The notes under the pieces were generated by a model, which was given only the letters and a program-made list of their open reading frames with translations, ran no database searches and was not told where the DNA came from. From an uncultured Archangium sp. (lineage in GTDB: Bacteria > Myxococcota > Myxococcia > Myxococcales > Myxococcaceae): 14,079 bases of DNA. This document shows positions 8,591 through 14,079 of this stretch, in pieces (within the stretch, counting starts at the first letter, position 1; each line of letters begins with the position of its first letter). The DNA lies in NCBI GenBank assembly GCA_946479335.1, contig CAMLFP010000116.1, positions 1 through 14,079 of the forward strand. The letters are read 5' to 3'. A program made the position numbers and the translations under genes.

Positions 8591-10024
8591 CTACGGACAG
8601 CTGTTCTGAAACGTGGCCAGCACCTGGTAACAGACCTCGACCGTGCTGAGCGGCTCCGGCACTGAAGTACCCTCGAAGCGCACTGAGTTGCGCAGTGTCC
8701 CCGCTTCGCACTTCACATAGTCAGCGCCGGTCGCGCCGGCGGTCATCGCCACCGGCTCCAGGCGCGCGCAGCGGCCGTTGCGGCAGACCGGGGTCTCCGC
8801 CGGGCAGTTGCCGTCGACCGCGCAGTTCGCCGCGTTCGCGGGGCTGACGTAGGTGAGCAGGCCCTCGGCCACCCCACCGTCGACGCGGAGATCCGGGCCG
8901 CGGCTCAGGCGGAACTCGCTGCGCAGGCCCGACGCGGCGTAGCCGAGCGACGAGAGCGCGCCTGAGAAGTCGGGCTGGCAGATCGACACGCTGGCCCCGC
9001 CGGTCTTCGCGGCGACCTCCGCGTAGCGCGACCCGGTGTACGAGATCTCGAAGCCGCCGTCGTTGGTGCCGCCGTCGGGGCAGTCGCCGCCGTTCAGCGA
9101 GCGGCAGCAGCCCACGTGCGGGGTCGGGTCGCCGAACTGCGACGGCACCGGCACCTCGTCGGTGGCGACGATCGCCGCCACCGCCACGGAGTCGCCATTG
9201 CCGTAGCCCTTGTAGGTCTCGAAGAAGCGCGTGAAGTAATCGGTGCTGCCCCACGCGCCCGTGCCCGAGAGCGCGTTGTCGGGCGCGCACCGGCACCCCG
9301 GGTCGGCCGTGCACGTCGTCTGGCGGGTCATCGGCGAGCACGAGGCGTCGTCTTCGTCTGACACCACCACCACGTACAGCGCCGCGTCGGGCCGCACGAA
9401 GTGCTCGAACACGTCGGAGGAGACGTTGTTCGGGTTGGTCAGCACCAGGTACGCCGCGTAGAGGCCGCGCTCCGACGCGCTCCCGAGGATGCCGACCGCC
9501 GACATCTGCTGGAACGCCGTCACCACGCTGGCGGCGTCGCCGGTGTTGCAGGTCAGCGCGCCGTTGTCGGGCGTGCACGCGATGTAGTCGTTGCGCGTGC
9601 CGTTGAGGTCCCACTGGCGGAGCTGACCGCGCACCGCGGTGTCGTCGGTGTCGGTCGACGCGACGCCGATGTGGAAGTCGATCGGCGGGTTCGCGTTCGC
9701 CAGCTGGTTGATGAAGCCCTGGAAGTTCGCGGCGAGGCGCGCCTGCTTCGGCGCCATCGAGCCCGACGAGTCGACGATCCACAAGATGTCGACCTTGCGC
9801 ACGGCCACCTGCTGGTACGCGTCGCACTGCCGGGGGACATTGACGCCGAAGCTGTCAGTGGCGCGCGTGGCGTCGGTCAGCACCGCGGGCGACTCGCTGT
9901 CGACGCTCGGCGTACCGGGCACCAGCGTGAACGGCTCCACGATCTTTCGCGTGCGTGAACGATCGTGGCAACCCGCCAGGGCCACGACGCAGACAAGCGC
10001 GATGAAGAACCGGAGCAACGTCAT
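8591..10024 (-). CDS. cglB: VWA-domain, Cys-rich surface lipoprotein, CglB-like gliding adhesin
   Basis: This encodes 477 residues from ATG 10024 to TAG 8591-8593. MTLLRFFIALVCVVALAGC carries a perfect lipobox (LAGC, Cys19), which fixes the start. A VWA fold follows: VDILWIVDSSGSM places the MIDAS DxSxS motif at residues 85-89, VASTDTDD near 121-128 may supply the MIDAS Thr/Asp, and a hydrophobic strand ending SDEDD at 222-226 supplies the later MIDAS Asp. The second half is Cys-rich (CTADPGCRC, GCCRSLNGGDC, NCAVDGNCPAETPVCRNGRC and a final NSCP), suggesting many disulfides. M. xanthus CglB is an outer-membrane VWA lipoprotein that acts as the adhesin at gliding focal adhesions, held by the Glt outer-membrane proteins. 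Position inside a glt-type operon supports the assignment. Myxobacteria have several VWA lipoproteins, so a paralogue is possible. There is no Shine-Dalgarno sequence before the ATG; a TTG at 10090 in the same frame would add 22 residues and spoil the signal peptide. Confidence 0.68.
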   Translation of the reverse strand: MTLLRFFIALVCVVALAGCHDRSRTRKIVEPFTLVPGTPSVDSESPAVLTDATRATDSFGVNVPRQCDAYQQVAVRKVDILWIVDSSGSMAPKQARLAANFQGFINQLANANPPIDFHIGVASTDTDDTAVRGQLRQWDLNGTRNDYIACTPDNGALTCNTGDAASVVTAFQQMSAVGILGSASERGLYAAYLVLTNPNNVSSDVFEHFVRPDAALYVVVVSDEDDASCSPMTRQTTCTADPGCRCAPDNALSGTGAWGSTDYFTRFFETYKGYGNGDSVAVAAIVATDEVPVPSQFGDPTPHVGCCRSLNGGDCPDGGTNDGGFEISYTGSRYAEVAAKTGGASVSICQPDFSGALSSLGYAASGLRSEFRLSRGPDLRVDGGVAEGLLTYVSPANAANCAVDGNCPAETPVCRNGRCARLEPVAMTAGATGADYVKCEAGTLRNSVRFEGTSVPEPLSTVEVCYQVLATFQNSCP

Positions 10025-10108
10025 GGAGGTCTCGAAGGTTGGGCGGCTTAACACGCTGCGACGCCACCCCGTACACGCCTTTTTTTTCAAAACATCGCCG
10101 CGTGGGAA
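10025..10108 (-). promoter_or_regulatory. 84-bp gap with imperfect inverted repeat and A8 run before the VWA gene
   Basis: This is the widest gap within the leftward operon. Read leftward, ACGCGGCGA (10103-10095) can pair with TCGCAGCGT (10061-10053), 8 of 9 bases, closing a 33-nt loop that contains eight consecutive A residues (10087-10080). No T tract follows, so it is not an ordinary terminator. No convincing ribosome site precedes the downstream ATG. It may influence how much adhesin is made relative to its neighbours; this is speculative. Confidence 0.25.
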
Positions 10109-11896
10109 TCAGCCTCCCTGGAGCGCGGGAGGGATGCAGGCCTGCACCGACTGATTCGTGACCGTCAGCTGCGCCGCGCACACCCACGAGGTGGGGCACG
10201 GCGTGGCGTCATCACAGTACTGCGTGCAGATGGGGCCGCTGTCCTTGCGGATGCAGAGCCCCGTCTCGCAGGCCGCAGGGCCGAACGAACAATCAGAGCC
10301 CGGCACGCCGCCGCCGTTGGGGAAGCAGACCTTCACCTCGGTGGTGCCGTCGCCCGCGTACGCCGCGCGGCACGAGAAGCCGGTGGGGCACGTGACGCCG
10401 TCGTCGCAGGTGACGGTGCACAGCCGCGCGGTGCCGAGGTCGAGGCAGGTGCCGCTCTGGCACGGCGCGCGACCCGGGGAGCAATCATCACCGAACAGGC
10501 CACCGTACGGCGCGCACACGCCGGTGCCGCTCAACGGGCCGGTGGCGGTGCGGTGCTCCGGCGTGCAGTCGTAGCCGCCGGTCTGGGCCGAGACCTCGCA
10601 GCAGCGGAAGCGCCCGTCGTTGCACTGCGCGTCGTCGGTGCACGGCGCCGAGCAGAAGTCGGAGATGCCCGCCTTCAAACAGATGCCGGTCACGCAGTCT
10701 TGCGCGCCCGAGGCGCCACAGTCGTCGCCCAGCTTGCCCAGCCCCGACTTGCAGGTGCCGCGCTGGGGCATGCAGTAGCTGCGCGGAGGGCTCGACGGGT
10801 CATCGACCGGCTTGCACACGAAGCCCACGCCGAAGCTGCGCACGCAGGCGTTGTCGTCGAGGCACGGCGTCGAGCAGAACGACTCGCCCTGGAACGGGCA
10901 GTCAGCGCAGTTGTTGACGATGCACCGGTTCTCGGTGAACCCGCCGGCGCGGCAGTCGTCGTGATCGGCGCAGGGCGCGCACATGCGGCCGTCGATCGCC
11001 GCCACGCACTTGTTGCCGGAGCACACCTTGCCCGTGCCGCACTGCCCCACCTGGCCGAGGTTGTCGGTGGCGTCGCAGTAGTCGGTGCACGTCGCGCTGT
11101 TGGGCACGCACTGGAAGGGGCCGATGACCGAGGGGTCGTCGCTCTTCCCGATGTTGGTGCACGAGAAGTCAGTCGGGCAGTCGGGGTTCACCGCCGAGTC
11201 GAGCTGCGAGGGATCACAGCCGGGGTTGTCGCTCGGGCAGACGTTCTTGGAGGGGTTGCAGTCGCGCCCGCAGAAGGTCTCGCCCGAGACCACGTTGCGC
11301 ACGCAGAGATCATACGGGCCGCCGCACTCCTCGTCGCCCTGACACGAGCCGCAGAGGCCACGGCCCTGGCTGCAGGTCTCGTTCACCGGGGCGCACTGCT
11401 TCACGAGCGCGCCATCGCGACCGACGGGGAGTTCCTTGCACTCGTACCCGGTGGGGCACGCGTCGCCGTCGCCACAGGGCGCGGTGCAGAACTGCTCACC
11501 CGAGCCGATCGCCGAGAAGCACGCGCCGCCTTCCGGGCACTGCTTCGCGTCGGAGCACGGCGCGCACAGCTGCCGGCTCACCGCGATGTAGCAATTGCCG
11601 GTGTCGGCGTTGCAGGTGTGACCCGACGGGCAATCGACCTCTTCCTTGCAGCCGTTGAGCGGTTTGCAGATCTTGCCGTACCGCCCGGCCGCCTGGCAGA
11701 GGAACCCGTCGGGGCACTCGTCATCGGCGGTGCACTTGTCGGTGCAGTAGCCGGTGGCGCTGTCCAACGCGAGACACAACCCCGAAGCGCACTCCGAGAC
11801 GCCAGGCGTGCACGACGTGCCCAGTGCCAGCGGTTGTGACGTGTCGCCACACGCCACCAGCAACAGACTGAGAACGGCGCAGAGGCGCAGCGTCAA
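10109..11896 (-). CDS. Very Cys-rich exported lipoprotein, candidate outer-membrane gliding component (GltK/AgmO-type position)
   Basis: This encodes 595 residues. The start is TTG 11896, supported by GGAG (11903-11906) 6 nt upstream and by the immediate type II signal peptide MTLRLCAVLSLLLVAC (lipobox LVAC, Cys16). By hand count about 78 cysteines, roughly 13% of residues, are spread over the whole chain in repeating short modules: patterns such as C..DDECPDGFLC, CSDAKQCPEGGACF, FCSAPCTDDAQCNDG and ARLCTVTCDDGVTCPTGFSC recur every 40-50 residues. This resembles small disulfide-knot repeats of extracellular proteins and predicts a stiff, protease-resistant surface rod. No VWA domain or catalytic motif is visible. 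It lies 22 bp after rplC and 84 bp before the CglB-like gene. GltK (AgmO/CglC) is the known glt-linked outer-membrane lipoprotein in M. xanthus, and the position fits, but I cannot confirm homology. A cysteine-rich CglD-like or unrelated surface protein is the alternative. Confidence 0.6.
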   Translation of the reverse strand: MTLRLCAVLSLLLVACGDTSQPLALGTSCTPGVSECASGLCLALDSATGYCTDKCTADDECPDGFLCQAAGRYGKICKPLNGCKEEVDCPSGHTCNADTGNCYIAVSRQLCAPCSDAKQCPEGGACFSAIGSGEQFCTAPCGDGDACPTGYECKELPVGRDGALVKQCAPVNETCSQGRGLCGSCQGDEECGGPYDLCVRNVVSGETFCGRDCNPSKNVCPSDNPGCDPSQLDSAVNPDCPTDFSCTNIGKSDDPSVIGPFQCVPNSATCTDYCDATDNLGQVGQCGTGKVCSGNKCVAAIDGRMCAPCADHDDCRAGGFTENRCIVNNCADCPFQGESFCSTPCLDDNACVRSFGVGFVCKPVDDPSSPPRSYCMPQRGTCKSGLGKLGDDCGASGAQDCVTGICLKAGISDFCSAPCTDDAQCNDGRFRCCEVSAQTGGYDCTPEHRTATGPLSGTGVCAPYGGLFGDDCSPGRAPCQSGTCLDLGTARLCTVTCDDGVTCPTGFSCRAAYAGDGTTEVKVCFPNGGGVPGSDCSFGPAACETGLCIRKDSGPICTQYCDDATPCPTSWVCAAQLTVTNQSVQACIPPALQGG

Positions 11897-11918
11897 AGTG
11901 AACTCCGGGGGTGAGGTC

Positions 11919-12599
11919 TTACTTCTTGCCGCCCTTGGCCGCCTTGTGGGCCGCGCGCATCGCGAGCTTCACCGACGGCTTCACGGTGACCAGACCGTCG
12001 TTCGGGCCGGCGATGCCGCCCTTCACGAGGATCAGGTTCTTCTCCGGGTACACCGCGACGACTTCGAGGTTCTGGGTGGTGACCTGCTCCACGCCGTAGT
12101 GACCGGGGAGCTTCTTGTTCGGGTACACGCGGCCCGGCGTCTTGCGCTGACCGATCGCGCCCGGGTGCTTGCGGTACTCGTGCGTACCGTGCGTCTGGCC
12201 GAAGCCGCGGAAGTTCCAGCGCTTCACGACGCCCTGGTAGCCACGGCCCTTGGTGATGCCGGTGACGTCGACCAGGTCGCCCTTCTTGAAGAGCGCGTCG
12301 ACCTTGACGCCCTCGCCCACGTTGAACGACGCGAGCTCGCTCGCATCGACGCGGAACTCACGCACGATGCGCTTGGCCTTCGCGCCGGCCTTCTTGAACG
12401 AGCCAGCCTGCGCCTTGGTGAGGTGCTTCTCCTTGGCGTCCACGAGGCCGAGCACCACCGCCGTGTACTTGTCCTTCTCGAGCGTGCGCTTGCCGACGAC
12501 TTCGAGCGACGAGGTGTCGATGACCGAGACGGGGACGACGTTGCCTTCGTCGTTGAAGACCTGCGTCATGCCCGACTTCTTGCCGATGAGACCCTTCAT
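11919..12599 (-). CDS. rplC: 50S ribosomal protein L3 (uL3), outside an S10-type operon
   Basis: This encodes 226 residues, from ATG 12599 to TAA 11919-11921. MKGLIGKKSGMTQVFNDEGN is the classic bacterial L3 N-terminus; VDVTGITKGRGYQGVVKRW and the central loop with GAIGQRKTPGRVYPNKKLPG and the YPEKNLILVKGGIAGPNDG strand are diagnostic. The Gln in the GQ..TPG loop, the region methylated by PrmB in E. coli, is kept. The Lys/Ala-rich C-terminus (KLAMRAAHKAAKGGKK) makes it slightly longer than the roughly 209 residues of E. coli L3. The start is set by AAGGAG (12609-12614), 9 nt before ATG; an open frame further upstream would run into the divergent lipase gene and is not part of it. L3 binds 23S rRNA near the peptidyl-transferase centre and nucleates 50S assembly. 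Normally rpsJ precedes and rplD follows it. Here a divergent lipase and a lipoprotein flank it, so it is either a relocated sole copy or a second copy. Confidence 0.95.
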   Translation of the reverse strand: MKGLIGKKSGMTQVFNDEGNVVPVSVIDTSSLEVVGKRTLEKDKYTAVVLGLVDAKEKHLTKAQAGSFKKAGAKAKRIVREFRVDASELASFNVGEGVKVDALFKKGDLVDVTGITKGRGYQGVVKRWNFRGFGQTHGTHEYRKHPGAIGQRKTPGRVYPNKKLPGHYGVEQVTTQNLEVVAVYPEKNLILVKGGIAGPNDGLVTVKPSVKLAMRAAHKAAKGGKK

Positions 12600-12651
12600 T
12601 GTGTACTTCTCCTTCTCTCGGACGTAGCGCCTGTGGGCCATTGGTCCGGTG

Positions 12652-12674
12652 AAAAACCTCTCAAGAGCGAGAGG
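12652..12674 (-). promoter_or_regulatory. Small hairpin plus T5 in the rplC leader
   Basis: Read leftward, CCTCTC (12674-12669), a 6-nt loop and GAGAGG (12662-12657) form a perfect 6-bp stem followed by TTTTT (12656-12652). It resembles a weak intrinsic terminator or attenuator 52 bp before the rplC ATG. If the candidate promoter just upstream is real, the stem would sit at the very 5' end of the mRNA, where it might instead protect the transcript. Either role is a guess. Confidence 0.4.
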
Positions 12675-12682
12675 GTCGCGCG

Positions 12683-12711
12683 CACCTAGCAGCCCACCTG
12701 CCCTCACGCAA
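12683..12711 (-). promoter_or_regulatory. Candidate sigma70-type promoter for rplC and the downstream motility operon
   Basis: Read leftward, TTGCGT (12711-12706) and TAGGTG (12688-12683) are separated by exactly 17 bp, with TGC just before the second box as in an extended -10. The expected start of transcription is near 12676, about 77 nt before the rplC ATG. The match is moderate and was found by eye in GC-rich DNA, so chance is possible. It is the best candidate in the divergent region. Confidence 0.4.
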
Positions 12712-12741
12712 GCCGCCGGTGTGGTACCGTCCCGCGCGCGC

Positions 12742-13785
12742 ATGAGACCGCTGCTTCCCTTCATCGTGTCGTTCGCCGTGTTCGCGTGCGGAGCAGAGAA
12801 GGTGCAGGCGGTCGTGCCCGACGATGAAGACGCCGGGTTCGACGCCGGCGTGGAGGCGGACGCGGGCGTGCTCCCCCCGTGGGACGCGGGCGTGATCGAC
12901 GCGGGCCCTCCGCTCCGCGGCCCGCCCTGGCCGGTCGTCTTCCTGCACGGCATGGCCGGCTGGGGGAACAGTGGGCCGCTCGACTACTTCAATGGCGTGG
13001 GCGACGCGCTGACCGCCGCCGGAGAAACCGAGATCTTCTTCACCGAGGTCTCGCCGTACGCGAGCAGCGTGGAGCGCGCCGCGCAGCTCGGCCCGCAGCT
13101 GGAGGCCATCTTCGCCAGCACGCACGCCGCGAAGCTGAACCTCGTCGCGCACTCGCAGGGCGGGCTCGACGCGCGCCTGCTGGCGAGCCCCAACGGGCTG
13201 AACTACGGCGACCGCATCGCGAGCATCACCACCGTCTCCACGCCGCACTTCGGAACCAGCGTCGCCGACCTCGTCTTGCCGGTGCTGGGTGAAGACCACC
13301 CGACCGCCGTCGACCCCGTGGTGGAGGCCGTGGTCGCGCTGCTCGGCTTCAGCGTCTACAGCCTCGACAATCAAGATCGCACCGACCTCCGCGCGCAGCT
13401 GGGCGATCTGAGCCGCGACGGCTCCGCGGCGTTCAACGCGCTGTACGTCGACGCGCCGGGCGTCATCTACGAGAGCTACGCGGGCCGCACCAACCTGCGG
13501 ACCGGCCGCGACGCGTGCAAGAACAGCGTGCTCGCCAACGACCCGTGGGACCTGGACCCCACCAACCCCGCGCTGCAGCTCACCGCCACGTACCTCGAGG
13601 GCAACCCCTTCGACCCGAACGTGAATGACGGCCTCGTGCCCGTCGAGAGCGCGCGCTACGGCACCTTCGTGCAGTGCATCGCCGCCGATCACCTCGACGA
13701 GATGGGCATGAACGCCGGCATCTTGTTCAACGCGCCTGACTTCTACGTGCAGGTCGTGCAGCGCCTCCGCGCGCGCGGGCAGTGA
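12742..13785 (+). CDS. Lipoprotein triacylglycerol lipase / esterase (alpha/beta hydrolase, Pseudomonas-type lipase family)
   Basis: This encodes 347 residues from ATG 12742 to TGA 13783-13785. The N-terminus MRPLLPFIVSFAVFAC is a probable lipoprotein signal (Cys16; Phe at -2 is not typical). A flexible Asp-Ala-Gly spacer (DAGFDAGVEADAG, WDAGVIDAG) spans about residues 30-55, a style common in myxobacterial exported proteins. The alpha/beta hydrolase domain follows: oxyanion HG (69-70), nucleophile elbow AHSQGG with Ser138, STPHFGT as in family I lipases, then NDGLVPVESA with Asp296 and DHLDE with His317. Asp319, two residues after the catalytic His, and Asp270/272 are placed like the calcium ligands of Burkholderia/Pseudomonas lipases. 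The gene should hydrolyse acylglycerols or esters at the cell surface. There is no clear Shine-Dalgarno site before this ATG. A GTG at 12649 in frame is possible but would bury the signal peptide behind 31 residues. Confidence 0.85.
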   Translation: MRPLLPFIVSFAVFACGAEKVQAVVPDDEDAGFDAGVEADAGVLPPWDAGVIDAGPPLRGPPWPVVFLHGMAGWGNSGPLDYFNGVGDALTAAGETEIFFTEVSPYASSVERAAQLGPQLEAIFASTHAAKLNLVAHSQGGLDARLLASPNGLNYGDRIASITTVSTPHFGTSVADLVLPVLGEDHPTAVDPVVEAVVALLGFSVYSLDNQDRTDLRAQLGDLSRDGSAAFNALYVDAPGVIYESYAGRTNLRTGRDACKNSVLANDPWDLDPTNPALQLTATYLEGNPFDPNVNDGLVPVESARYGTFVQCIAADHLDEMGMNAGILFNAPDFYVQVVQRLRARGQ

Positions 13786-13789
13786 CGAG

Positions 13790-14079
13790 ATGCCGGTCGA
13801 TCTGCTGCGCAACGTGCGGGGCCGTGCGGTGGTCAACTGCCGCGTCGACACCGTCCCCTCCGCCGCGGAGCTCGAGAGCAACGGCGCGCGCCTGCTGAAC
13901 CTCGCGGGTGACGACCTCCTCGGGCTGGCCTGCGACACGCGCGTGCGCAACGCGGCCAGCGCCGCGGTGAAAGACCACGGCCTCACGGCGATCTCCGGCG
14001 GGCGGCTGCAACACGCGCTCGAGGCGCGGGCCGCATCGCTGCTGGGCGCTCCGGCGGCGCTGGTGATCGCCCACGAGTC
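13790..14079 (+). CDS. Alpha-oxoamine synthase-like PLP enzyme (BioF/Kbl/fold-type I family), N-terminal part only
   Basis: The frame starts at ATG 13790 and runs off the right edge after 96 codons. The segment LLNLAGDDLLGLACDTRVRN matches the 'N-Y-L-G-L' region near the start of 8-amino-7-oxononanoate synthase and 2-amino-3-ketobutyrate CoA ligase. The later ISGGRLQHALEARAASLLGA matches their 'G-S-R-x-x-x-G-x-x-x-x-H-x-x-L-E' stretch in modified form, followed by the usual hydrophobic strand (APAALVIAH). The PLP lysine and other catalytic residues lie outside the window, so substrate is unknown. It begins 4 bp after the lipase stop, so the two are probably translated from one mRNA. Confidence 0.7.
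   Translation, partial: MPVDLLRNVRGRAVVNCRVDTVPSAAELESNGARLLNLAGDDLLGLACDTRVRNAASAAVKDHGLTAISGGRLQHALEARAASLLGAPAALVIAHE

Noticed and set aside
8571..8711. Longer start for the first beta-barrel gene
   Set aside because: It would run 120 bp into the VWA gene and hide the signal peptide that begins at ATG 8570.
10553..11839. 428-codon plus-strand frame opposite the Cys-rich lipoprotein
   Set aside because: Ala/Arg/Val-rich shadow with no motif; the minus strand has a lipobox and regularly spaced cysteines.
12600..12953. N-terminal extension of the L3 frame by about 118 residues
   Set aside because: It overlaps the divergent lipase gene, is not L3-like, and a good ribosome site sits just before ATG 12599.
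12661..13986. 441-codon minus-strand frame opposite the lipase
   Set aside because: The plus strand has a complete catalytic triad and signal peptide; the minus product is Arg/Val/Glu-rich and has no recognisable domain.
1..14079. CRISPR arrays, tRNA or rRNA genes, insertion sequences, phage or toxin-antitoxin genes
   Set aside because: I looked for repeat-spacer patterns, transposase motifs and cloverleaf-like sequences and saw none.

Overview
The window looks like a piece of a myxobacterial (Myxococcota) chromosome. The DNA is GC-rich with strong third-position GC. Six of the nine genes encode exported proteins of the kind seen in the Myxococcus xanthus gliding (A-motility, Glt/Agl) machine, and the ribosomal L3 and spacer sequences also fit this group. 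The taxon is inferred; there is no rRNA or other direct marker in the window.

Layout. Positions 1-12599 are read entirely leftward (minus strand). In transcription order: a free-standing ribosomal protein L3 gene (rplC, 12599-11919); a very cysteine-rich lipoprotein (11896-10109); a VWA-domain lipoprotein resembling the adhesin CglB (10024-8591); two outer-membrane beta-barrel proteins (8570-7749 and 7731-6622) resembling GltA/GltB; and a periplasmic TPR protein resembling GltC (6605-5076). The gaps are 16-22 bp, except for an 84-bp gap before the VWA gene. A strong intrinsic terminator (4991-5028) closes this unit. A second leftward unit follows: a 1193-residue periplasmic TPR protein resembling GltD/AgmU (4937-1356), and a TPR lipoprotein resembling GltE/AglT (1334 to beyond the left edge).

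From 12742 rightward there is an unrelated plus-strand pair: a lipoprotein lipase with a complete Ser-Asp-His triad and, 4 bp after it, the first 96 codons of an alpha-oxoamine synthase-like PLP enzyme that runs off the right edge. The 142-bp divergent region between rplC and the lipase carries a candidate sigma70-type promoter and a small hairpin with a T tract on the rplC side.

How the genes work together (inference from M. xanthus): GltA/B-type barrels with the cysteine-rich lipoprotein and CglB would form the outer-membrane and surface adhesion module. GltC, GltD and GltE would be the periplasmic TPR scaffold linking it to the inner-membrane motor. The motor genes (gltG/H/I/J, aglRQS) are not in this window and could lie to the left. 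In M. xanthus, as I recall it, the gltA/B/C/K group, the gltD/E group and cglB are at separate loci. Having them contiguous, with cglB inside the barrel operon and an L3 gene at its head, is the main point of interest. Every stretch between genes is shorter than 300 bp.
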